NCBI GenBank assembly: GCA_937917025.1 | Contig: CALFSF010000095.1 | Location: 1 to 21,574 of the forward strand | From: an uncultured Paraburkholderia sp. | GTDB taxonomy: Bacteria > Pseudomonadota > Gammaproteobacteria > Burkholderiales > Burkholderiaceae | Reading direction: 5' to 3' | DNA: 21,574 bases | Position numbers and translations under genes: made by a program | Notes under the pieces: generated by a model | The model's input: the letters and a program-made list of their open reading frames with translations, nothing else | Database searches by the model: none | Told to the model about the DNA's origin: nothing | Part shown: in pieces, positions 15,629 to 21,574 of the stretch | How positions within the stretch are numbered: the stretch's first letter is position 1 | How the letters are laid out: each line of letters opens with the position of its first letter

Positions 15629-16531
15629 ATGAAAACCGCGCGAGTCACCGACATGCTGAGCGCTTCCGGCGTCGCCCCGGCGAGCCTTCCGCCGGATTTC
15701 CCGGCGGCCCCTGCCGACTCCGTTCAGCCACGCCGCGACGCGATGATGACAAGGCCGTTGATCCGTATCGATCGCATAACGAAGCGTTACGGTGCGCTGA
15801 CCGTGCTCGACGAACTGTCGCTCGACGTGATGCCGGGTGAGAAGCTCGCGCTGATCGGGCCGTCCGGTTCGGGCAAGACCACCATCCTGCGCATTCTGAT
15901 GACACTCGAATCGATCGATGGCGGCCACATCGAAGTGGACGGCGAGCAGTTGTTTCATATGCAGCACGGCGGCCAGATGGTGTCCGCGAACGAGCGCCAT
16001 CTGCAGAAGATGCGCGAGAAGATCGGCATGGTCTTCCAGCACTTCAACCTGTTTCCGCACAAGAGCGTGCTCGACAACGTGACGCTCGCACCCATGCTGA
16101 CCAAGGGCGAAAGCCGCCAGTCGGCCGAAAGACGCGCGCTGGAACTGCTCGACATGGTCGGGATGGCCGACAAGGCACGGAGCCGACCGGCACAACTCTC
16201 CGGCGGCCAGAAGCAACGCGTGGCGATCGCGCGGGCGCTGGCGCTCGCACCCAAAATCATGCTGTTCGACGAAGTGACTTCGGCGCTCGACCCGGAACTC
16301 GTCGAAGAAGTGCTGAACGTGATGCAGCGGCTCGCCAAAGAAACCGACATGACGATGCTGCTCGTCACGCACGAAATGGGTTTCGCTCACGATTTCGCCG
16401 ACCGTGTGCTGTTTTTCGATCGCGGCAGGATCGTGGAAGAAGGCAAACCCGAAGATATCTTCAGTCATCCAGAGCATGAACGCACGCAGGCGTTCCTCCG
16501 CAAGATCATCGCGGCGGGTCAGCGGATCTGA
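15629..16531 (+). CDS. ehuA: ABC transporter ATP-binding protein, ectoine/hydroxyectoine uptake system 2 (EhuA)
   Basis: This 300-residue ATPase is a paralogue of the one at 989-1888. Walker A GPSGSGKTT (77-85), signature LSGGQKQR (190-197), Walker B IMLFDE (210-215) and a LVTHEMGF H-loop segment are intact. About 43 low-complexity residues (Ala/Pro-rich) precede the core. Translation could alternatively begin at the MM pair at residues 39-40, but neither site has a good ribosome binding site (the annotated one has only GGGAA, 8-12 nt upstream). It is the first gene of the operon, whereas in system 1 the ATPase is last, so the two importers were not copied from one another as whole operons in their present order. 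Confidence 0.92.
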   Translation: MKTARVTDMLSASGVAPASLPPDFPAAPADSVQPRRDAMMTRPLIRIDRITKRYGALTVLDELSLDVMPGEKLALIGPSGSGKTTILRILMTLESIDGGHIEVDGEQLFHMQHGGQMVSANERHLQKMREKIGMVFQHFNLFPHKSVLDNVTLAPMLTKGESRQSAERRALELLDMVGMADKARSRPAQLSGGQKQRVAIARALALAPKIMLFDEVTSALDPELVEEVLNVMQRLAKETDMTMLLVTHEMGFAHDFADRVLFFDRGRIVEEGKPEDIFSHPEHERTQAFLRKIIAAGQRI

Positions 16532-16590
16532 TCGACCCGTGCCACCAGTCCTTACCGTTGCACACCACCACGCTTTAGGAGCCAAAAATC

Positions 16591-17433
16591 ATGAAATTGA
16601 AGGCGATTCTGATCACGGGGACGTTGTCGGTGCTAACCCTGACCGGCGTTGCAGTCGCCGCGCAGGACAAGCTGGCGCAACTCAGGGAGCAGGGCTTCGC
16701 GCGCATCGCGATTGCCAACGAACCACCGTTTACCGCGGTCGGTGCCGACGGCAAGGTGACGGGCGCCGCGCCCGATGTGGCACGTGCTGTCTTCAAGAAG
16801 CTGGGCGTCAACGATATCGTCGCGTCGATCTCGGAGTACGGCGCGATGATTCCGGGCCTCGCAGTGGGGCGGCATGACGCGATCGCGGCGGGTCTCTTCA
16901 TGACGCCGCAGCGCTGCGCGGCCGTCGCGTACTCGGAGCCGGTGTTGTGCGCGGTGGAGGCGTTCGCGGTCAAGAAGGGCAACACCAAAAACATCAAGAC
17001 GTACGAGGAAATCGCCGCGGATTCCAAGGCTGTGATCGGTGTCGAAGGCGGTACCACCGAACAGAAACTCGCGACCGCCGCGCATATTCCGGCTGAGCGC
17101 GTCATCATCGTGCCTGACGGCCAGAGTGGCCTGAAGATGCTGCAGGACGGCCGCATCGACGCGTTCGCGCTGCCGCTGCTGTCGATCAGCGCGCTGCTCT
17201 CGAAAGCGCAGGATACCAGTCTCGAATCGATCGCACCGGTGCAGGGCACACCCGTGCAATGCGACGGCGTGGCGTTCCGCAAGCAGGACACCGCGCTGCG
17301 CGATGCTTTCGACGTCGAACTGAAGAAGATGAAGGAATCCGGCGAGTTCGCGAAGATCGTCGAGCCGTACGGCTTCTCGGCAAAGGCGGCGATGTCGACG
17401 ACTCGCGCGAAGCTGTGCGCGGCGACGAACTAA
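16591..17433 (+). CDS. ehuB: Periplasmic ectoine/hydroxyectoine-binding protein, system 2 (EhuB)
   Basis: This 280-residue substrate-binding protein has a Sec signal peptide (about 1-23, cleavage near GVAVA/A). Its pocket matches the residues described for Sinorhizobium EhuB exactly: Glu44, Phe47, Tyr83, Phe103 and Arg108 here, equal to mature 21, 24, 60, 80 and 85. The segment SISEYGAMIPGL and the C-terminal FSAKAAMSTTRAKLC are close to how I remember the rhizobial protein. AGGAG lies 9 nt before the ATG. A 73-nt gap with a strong stem-loop follows, then ehuC. This is the more canonical of the two binding proteins in the window. Confidence 0.93.
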   Translation: MKLKAILITGTLSVLTLTGVAVAAQDKLAQLREQGFARIAIANEPPFTAVGADGKVTGAAPDVARAVFKKLGVNDIVASISEYGAMIPGLAVGRHDAIAAGLFMTPQRCAAVAYSEPVLCAVEAFAVKKGNTKNIKTYEEIAADSKAVIGVEGGTTEQKLATAAHIPAERVIIVPDGQSGLKMLQDGRIDAFALPLLSISALLSKAQDTSLESIAPVQGTPVQCDGVAFRKQDTALRDAFDVELKKMKESGEFAKIVEPYGFSAKAAMSTTRAKLCAATN

Positions 17434-17442
17434 CTCTGCCCG

Positions 17443-17481
17443 GGCCGTTTGGCACGCTGCGCGATAGCACGCCAAACGGCC
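17443..17481 (+). other. Stem-loop between ehuB and ehuC of system 2
   Basis: GGCCGTTTGGC (17443-17453) pairs perfectly with GCCAAACGGCC (17471-17481), 17-nt loop, no T tract after it. Placed just after the binding-protein gene, it probably stabilises that part of the message or partly stops transcription, so that binding protein exceeds membrane components. Confidence 0.7.
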
Positions 17482-17506
17482 GCTCCGTTGCCTGCGAGGT
17501 GCGTTT

Positions 17507-18166
17507 ATGAACGACTGGTCCGGTTATCTGCTGCTGATTCTGAAAGGCGCGGAGGCAACCGTTGAACTCACGGTGATGGGGACGGTGCTGGCGCTCGTGA
17601 TGGCGTTTGTCGCCGGGCTCGGGCGGCTGTCGCGATTCTTCGCGGTGCGCGCGCTCGCTACGTCGTATATCGAGTTTTTCCGCGGTACCTCGGTATTCGT
17701 CCAGTTGTTCTGGGCGTATTTCGTGTTGCCGATGGCCGGACTGACGCTCACACCGCTGCAGGCCGGTGTGCTCGCACTCGGCCTGAACGTGGGGGCGTAC
17801 GGCGCGGAAGTCGTGCGTGGCGCGATCGTCGCGATCGGCCATGAGCAGAGAAGCGCATGTATCGCGTTGAATCTGTCCACGTATCAGCGCATGCGTCACG
17901 TGATCCTGCCGCAAGCGTTGCCACTGATGCTGCCGACCTTCGGTAACAACGCGATCGAGTTGCTCAAGGGCACGGCGGTCGTCTCGCTGATCTCGCTTGG
18001 CGACATGACGTTCCAGGCGCAGGTCGTACGCTCGCAGACCGGCAACACGCTGATACCGTTCGCGACGATTCTCGCGCTGTACTTCGCGATGGCCTGCCTG
18101 ATTTCGTTTGGCGTGCGCAAGCTCGAACGCCGGATGACCTTTGGTCTCGACGGGATGAGGAGATAA
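17507..18166 (+). CDS. ehuC: ABC transporter permease, ectoine/hydroxyectoine uptake system 2 (EhuC)
   Basis: This 219-residue inner-membrane permease has hydrophobic segments at about 15-40, 55-80, 85-105, 140-165 and 185-205. The ATPase-docking loop is at about 120-150 (ALNLSTYQRMRHVILPQALPLMLP). The usual EAA triplet at its start is replaced by RSA (EQRSACIALNLS), a departure from the other three permeases of the window. The start at 17507 has GAGGTG upstream and gives the same length as EhuC of system 1. The stop is followed after 4 nt by the ehuD start. Confidence 0.9.
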   Translation: MNDWSGYLLLILKGAEATVELTVMGTVLALVMAFVAGLGRLSRFFAVRALATSYIEFFRGTSVFVQLFWAYFVLPMAGLTLTPLQAGVLALGLNVGAYGAEVVRGAIVAIGHEQRSACIALNLSTYQRMRHVILPQALPLMLPTFGNNAIELLKGTAVVSLISLGDMTFQAQVVRSQTGNTLIPFATILALYFAMACLISFGVRKLERRMTFGLDGMRR

Positions 18167-18170
18167 CCGT

Positions 18171-18830
18171 ATGGAATGGGACTGGAGTTTCGCGCGCGAG
18201 ATCATGCCGATCCTGCTGCAAGGTCTGAAGATCACCGTGCTCGCGACCTTGCTTGGCGCGGTGGTGGCGGCGGTGGTCGGCATGGCGTTCGCGATCCTGC
18301 GGCTTTCGCCGAATCGCGCGGTGTCGCGTACCACTACGGCCGTGGCGAGCTTTATTCGGGGCACGCCGTTGCTCGTGCAACTTTACTTTGTGTTCTATGT
18401 GCTGCCCGATATCGGCATCCGGATGCCGGCGCTCGCCGCCGGTGTGCTCGCGCTCGGCGTTCATTACGCGACGTATACAGCCGAGGATTACCGGACCGGC
18501 ATTTAAAAGGTACCCCGTGGGCAATGGGAAGCCGCCCGGGCGTGCAACCTGAGTCCGGTGCAGATGTGGCGGCACATCATCTTGCCCGAAGCGGTCCCGC
18601 CGATGCTGCCCGCGCTCGCGAACTATCTGATTTCGATGTTCAAGGAAACGCCCTTGCTGTCGGCGATCACGGTCCTCGAATTGATGAACGAGGCGAAGAT
18701 CATCGCGAACACGGACTACCGCTACCTCGAACCGATGACGCTCGTCGGCGTGCTGTTTCTGTGTATCAGTCTTGTCGCGGTGGTCGGCGTGAGACTGCTC
18801 GAAAAACGCTTTCCGAACCTTGGGCATTGA
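18171..18830 (+). pseudogene. ehuD: ABC transporter permease EhuD of system 2, interrupted by an in-frame TAA
   Basis: Read through, this frame encodes a complete 219-residue EhuD-type permease. TAA at 18504-18506 (codon 112) splits it into an N-terminal part of 111 residues (ends EDYRTGI) and a downstream part in the same frame. The downstream part contains the EAA loop (EAARACNLSPVQMWRHIILPE) and last membrane helices. No indel is needed: one G-to-T change (GAA to TAA) explains it, since homologues usually have Glu at this point. The residues around it (Asp in AEDY, Lys after the stop) also depart from the expected pattern. The first downstream ATG (18558) would miss the start of the EAA loop. 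AGGAGA precedes the normal start. A sequencing error cannot be excluded. Confidence 0.85.
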
Positions 18831-18833
18831 CCG

Positions 18834-19607
18834 ATGCTGACTCTCATCCGTCTGGCAGGCCGGGCGCCGCGACTGGACGAACGCACGTTCGACAAACGCA
18901 TCGGCCTTGTGATCCTCGCAACCGATCACACCACCGAGCCGGACTTCGCGGCGCTCGTCGCGAATGAGCGTATCGGCGTCTACGTGAACCGCGTGCCGTA
19001 CGCAAACCCGGTGACGCCTGAGAATCTGCTCGCCATGCGGCCGTCGTTGACTGCAGGCGCCGCGCTGATTCTGCCCGACGAAGCGCTCGACGTGGTGATG
19101 TATTCGTGCACGTCGGCGTCCGTCATGATCGGAGACGCGGAGATCGAAGCGGCGATTCATGCGGCGAAACCCGCGGCGCAGGTCGTCACGCCCACGGCCG
19201 CCGCGGTCACCGCGCTAAAAGCGCTCGGCGCACGCCGCATCAGCGTGCTGACGCCTTATACCGTCGAAACCAGCCGGCCGATGGCCGAATACTTCACCGC
19301 ACAAGGTTTCGTTATCGACCGCTTCACGTGCATCGGCTTGACCGATGACCGGGAGATGGCGCGGATTTCGCACGACGATATCGTCGCGTTCGCGCGTGAC
19401 GCGGTGGCGGAACAATCCGACGCGCTCTTCATCTCCTGCACGGCTGTGCGTGCGGCGGCGGTGATCGCGCGAATCGAGGCGTCGATCGGCAAGGCGGTCG
19501 TGAGCAGCAATCTCGCCACGGCATGGATGTGTTTGCGTCTTTGCGGCGACGACACAGCCAGACCTGCACGGGGACGCCTGATGACGCTGTCGCTGCCGGT
19601 ACGCTGA
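18834..19607 (+). CDS. eutA: Ectoine utilization protein EutA (Asp/Glu racemase-like)
   Basis: This 257-residue protein belongs to the aspartate/glutamate racemase, maleate isomerase and arylmalonate decarboxylase superfamily. Both catalytic cysteines are visible: C92 in YSCTSASVMIG and C202 in ISCTAVRAA. In ectoine clusters EutA is proposed to invert a stereocentre during hydroxyectoine conversion, acting before EutB; this is pathway inference. It begins 3 nt after the ehuD stop without a clear ribosome binding site, so its translation may depend on ribosomes finishing ehuD, which now carries a premature stop. It is separated from eutBC by about 11 kb, unlike the usual eutABC grouping. Confidence 0.91.
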   Translation: MLTLIRLAGRAPRLDERTFDKRIGLVILATDHTTEPDFAALVANERIGVYVNRVPYANPVTPENLLAMRPSLTAGAALILPDEALDVVMYSCTSASVMIGDAEIEAAIHAAKPAAQVVTPTAAAVTALKALGARRISVLTPYTVETSRPMAEYFTAQGFVIDRFTCIGLTDDREMARISHDDIVAFARDAVAEQSDALFISCTAVRAAAVIARIEASIGKAVVSSNLATAWMCLRLCGDDTARPARGRLMTLSLPVR

Positions 19608-19669
19608 GTCAAACGCTTCAAACGCGTCCGCACCCGGCAGTCGGTCTCATGGAAAACCCCGACTACTGC

Positions 19670-19685
19670 ATTGTCCTGGAACATC
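19670..19685. promoter_or_regulatory. Weaker copy of the palindromic operator, site 5 (upstream of the MFS gene)
   Basis: ATTGTCCTGGAACATC matches the consensus except for CTGG in the centre and the last base. It is 88 nt before the MFS start. TATTGT at 19707-19712 is a possible -10. Confidence 0.45.
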
Positions 19686-19773
19686 GTTTTGCTTGTACTG
19701 CAGCGGTATTGTGAATCACGAGGCGCTATTGAGTTATTGAATGCGTCGCAAGGCTCGAAATTCAGGAGGAGCG

Positions 19774-21147
19774 ATGACCTACGCACAGCCATGGAACGGT
19801 GAGACCGTACAACACGACCACGAACACGGCCAGGAATACGAACATCCACACCATTCACGAAGCCTGTTGCGGCGCGCCATCGCAGCATCGGCTCTGGGCA
19901 ACGCCACGGAATGGTTCGACTACGGCATCTACGCTTATGGTTTGACCTATATATCGGCTGCGCTGTTTCCTGGCAGCACGGCGCAGGCCACCTTGTTCGC
20001 GCTCGCCACCTTCGCCATTTCCTTTCTGGTTCGCCCGCTCGGCGGCCTGTTCTGGGGGCCGCTTGGTGACCGGCTCGGCCGCAAGCACGTGCTGGCGCTG
20101 ACGATCATCATGATGTCGGTGGCAACACTGCTGGTAGGACTCGTGCCGGGTTACGCGCGCATCGGATGGTGGGCGCCGGCACTGTTGATCGTCTTGCGGA
20201 TGGTCCAGGGGTTTTCAACGGGAGGCGAGTATGGCGGCGCAGCGACCTTCATGGCCGAATACGCTCCCGACAAGAAGCGCGGTTTTTGCGGCAGTTTCCT
20301 TGAATTCGCCACCCTTGCAGGTTTCTCGCTCGGCGCGTTCCTGATGCTCGGCTGTTCCGTCGCGCTCGGCAACACAGCCATGCATGCGTGGGGATGGCGG
20401 CTGCCGTTTCTGATCGCGGCACCGCTGGGTCTGATCGGTTTCTATTTGCGCTCCAGGCTGGAGGACACGCCCGTTTTCCTCGAACTGGAACAATCGATCC
20501 ACAAGGAACAGAAAACCTGCGTGCCGTTGAAAGCCCTGGTGACCGAATACTGGAAACCGTTGCTGCTGCTCGGTGGTCTGGTGGTCGCGCTGAACGTCGT
20601 CAATTACGTGTTGCTGGCTTATATGCCGACCTTCATGCAGAAACAACTGAACATGAGCGACAACATGTCGTTGCTCGTGCCGCTGGTGGGCATGCTGGCG
20701 ATGATGGTCTTTCTTCCTTTTGCCGGGACGTTCTCGGACCGGGTCGGCCGCAAAAATGTCTGGTGGTTTTCGCTGGTTGGGCTTTTTGTCGCCGCCATTC
20801 CGATGTTCCTCCTGATGAAGCATGGCGTGTTCGGAGCACTGGCAGGTTTCTCCGTGCTGGGTTTGCTGTACGTTCCGCAACTTGCAAGCATCTCAGCCAT
20901 GTTTCCGGCGATGTTTCCCACCCACGTGCGTTATGCCGGGATGGCGATTGCCTATAACATCTCGACGTCGATCTTCGGTGGTACCGCGCCGATGGCGAAC
21001 GAGTGGCTCATCGCGCATACGGGCAATGCGCTCATGCCGGCGTACTACATGATGGGCGCTTGCGCGATTGGCGCGTTCGCGCTGATCTTCGTCACGGAGA
21101 CGTCGGGCTGTTCGTTACGCGGGCGGGAGATTCCCGGCAGGAAGTAG
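19774..21147 (+). CDS. MFS transporter, metabolite:H+ symporter (MHS/ProP-like) family
   Basis: This 457-residue membrane carrier has 12 predicted helices. The family signatures are GNATEWFDYGIYAYG at the first helix, GDRLGRKHVL in the loop between helices 2 and 3, and the related SDRVGRKNVW in the loop between helices 8 and 9. The N-terminus is unusually His/Glu-rich (HDHEHGQEYEHPHHS, about residues 13-27). The C-terminal coiled coil that lets E. coli ProP sense osmolality is missing. AGGAGG 4 nt before the ATG fixes the start. MHS carriers of the ProP/OusA type can import ectoine; with an operator-like site upstream, this is likely an additional ectoine or hydroxyectoine importer. Other substrates (dicarboxylates, sugars acids) are possible. 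Confidence 0.86.
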   Translation: MTYAQPWNGETVQHDHEHGQEYEHPHHSRSLLRRAIAASALGNATEWFDYGIYAYGLTYISAALFPGSTAQATLFALATFAISFLVRPLGGLFWGPLGDRLGRKHVLALTIIMMSVATLLVGLVPGYARIGWWAPALLIVLRMVQGFSTGGEYGGAATFMAEYAPDKKRGFCGSFLEFATLAGFSLGAFLMLGCSVALGNTAMHAWGWRLPFLIAAPLGLIGFYLRSRLEDTPVFLELEQSIHKEQKTCVPLKALVTEYWKPLLLLGGLVVALNVVNYVLLAYMPTFMQKQLNMSDNMSLLVPLVGMLAMMVFLPFAGTFSDRVGRKNVWWFSLVGLFVAAIPMFLLMKHGVFGALAGFSVLGLLYVPQLASISAMFPAMFPTHVRYAGMAIAYNISTSIFGGTAPMANEWLIAHTGNALMPAYYMMGACAIGAFALIFVTETSGCSLRGREIPGRK

Positions 21148-21451
21148 CAACGCATACATCATCTGGTTGCGAATCACACGGCCGCGCTGCGCGAGCTCGC
21201 TGGTCTTGGCCTGGGATCCGACGCTCGCCATGACGTTTCAGCTTTCGCTGGAGATTTTCTGGCGGAGGATCGCGAGGTAGAGCTTGTTGGTCCTATTGTA
21301 AAATTCAAAACTTCTTTTGCAAATCAATTGGTTGTCTGGATAGGATCCGATGGTTCGCCATACCAGCCCTCCGGATCCGACAGCCATTTAGAGAGAATTT
21401 CGCTCTTGGGGCGGTGCCGGAGAGCCCCTGTTGGCAATTTTCGTGGCATCA
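21148..21451. other. A+T-rich intergenic stretch, possible decayed or foreign DNA
   Basis: About 300 nt without a convincing gene. From about 21280 to 21350 base composition drops clearly in G+C compared with the cluster. The 8-mer GGATCCGA occurs three times (21214, 21343, 21373). The only open frame of note is the small minus-strand one listed separately. No transposase, tRNA or attachment site was recognised. Confidence 0.45.
21238..21387 (-). CDS. Possible small or remnant protein, unrecognised
   Basis: A 49-codon minus-strand frame begins MAVGSGGLVWRTIG and ends LYLAILRQKISSES. I do not recognise it. It has no ribosome binding site, and its codon use and base composition differ from the cluster. 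The C-terminal part reads like a real helix, so it may be the tail of a decayed gene rather than an expressed protein. Confidence 0.2.
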   Translation of the reverse strand: MAVGSGGLVWRTIGSYPDNQLICKRSFEFYNRTNKLYLAILRQKISSES

Positions 21452-21470
21452 AGTACCAGAAATTGGTACT
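21452..21470. promoter_or_regulatory. Inverted repeat, probable operator of the ParD-type module
   Basis: AGTACCA-gaaat-TGGTACT is a perfect 7-bp inverted repeat 22 nt before the parD start codon. ParD proteins bind such repeats to repress their own operon. Confidence 0.6.
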
Positions 21471-21492
21471 CTTGAGGCAGGAGGATTAAGCC

Positions 21493-21574
21493 ATGGGCAA
21501 AAACACGTCTTTTACTCTCGGCGACCATTTTTCTGAATTCGTCGATGATCGCGTTCGCAGCGGCCGGTACAACA
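21493..21574 (+). CDS. parD: ParD-type antitoxin, 3' end outside window
   Basis: The first 27 residues (MGKNTSFTLGDHFSEFVDDR then VRSGRYN) match the start of ParD-family ribbon-helix-helix antitoxins, where a beta strand (TSFTLGDHF) binds DNA and the SGRY segment begins the second helix. AGGAGG lies 8 nt before the ATG. The toxin parE is expected just beyond the window edge. Only the N-terminus is visible, so the toxin partner and completeness are unknown. Confidence 0.85.
   Translation, partial: MGKNTSFTLGDHFSEFVDDRVRSGRYN

Noticed and set aside
15629..17433. Recent in-place duplication of the whole ehu operon
   Set aside because: Gene order differs between the systems and the protein copies are clearly diverged, so a recent tandem or inverted duplication does not fit.
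1..21574. CRISPR arrays, rRNA or tRNA genes, complete insertion sequences
   Set aside because: No regularly spaced repeats, no cloverleaf or rRNA-like segments and no transposase were seen on either strand.

Overview
The window is high-GC proteobacterial chromosome. Gene content, codon use and protein style fit a beta-proteobacterium of the Burkholderia/Paraburkholderia/Caballeronia group; this is a judgement from style, not a database match. Nearly all of it is one gene cluster for uptake and catabolism of the compatible solutes ectoine and 5-hydroxyectoine. No ectABC biosynthesis genes are present, so here the compounds are nutrients rather than made as stress protectants.

Layout. 1-572 (minus): a type II toxin-antitoxin pair, RelE/ParE-like toxin and HTH antitoxin, the antitoxin cut by the window edge. 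989-4197 (minus): a complete polar-amino-acid-type ABC importer in the order ehuB-ehuC-ehuD-ehuA (system 1). 4426-5826 (plus): enuR, a MocR/GntR regulator. 5991-12703 (plus): eutB-eutC-doeB-doeX-doeC-doeD. A strong hairpin separates this operon from a convergent one, 12841-15227 (minus), which is doeA followed by an MDR-family oxidoreductase. 15629-19607 (plus): a second importer, ehuA-ehuB-ehuC-ehuD, with eutA at its end (system 2); its ehuD carries an in-frame stop. 19774-21147 (plus): an MHS-family (ProP-like) MFS transporter. 21493-21574 (plus): the start of a ParD-type antitoxin, cut by the window edge.

How the parts work together. ABC systems 1 and 2 and probably the MFS carrier bring in the solutes. 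EutA, EutB and EutC are the proteins linked to conversion of hydroxyectoine to ectoine. DoeA opens the ectoine ring to N-acetyl-2,4-diaminobutyrate, DoeB removes the acetyl group, DoeD transaminates diaminobutyrate to aspartate semialdehyde, and DoeC oxidises that to aspartate. EnuR (PLP-dependent MocR type) and DoeX (AsnC/Lrp type) are the expected regulators.

The most notable signal is in the non-coding DNA. A 16-bp palindrome, AATGnnCTAGnnCAAT, occurs in the upstream regions of ehuB/enuR, eutB, doeA and ehuA (system 2), with a weaker copy before the MFS gene. The two importer promoters share a further 18-nt block (17 of 18 identical) just downstream of the palindrome. The two catabolic promoters (eutB, doeA) share a different block at identical spacing. 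This looks like a cluster-wide operator, most simply for EnuR, with two promoter sub-classes.
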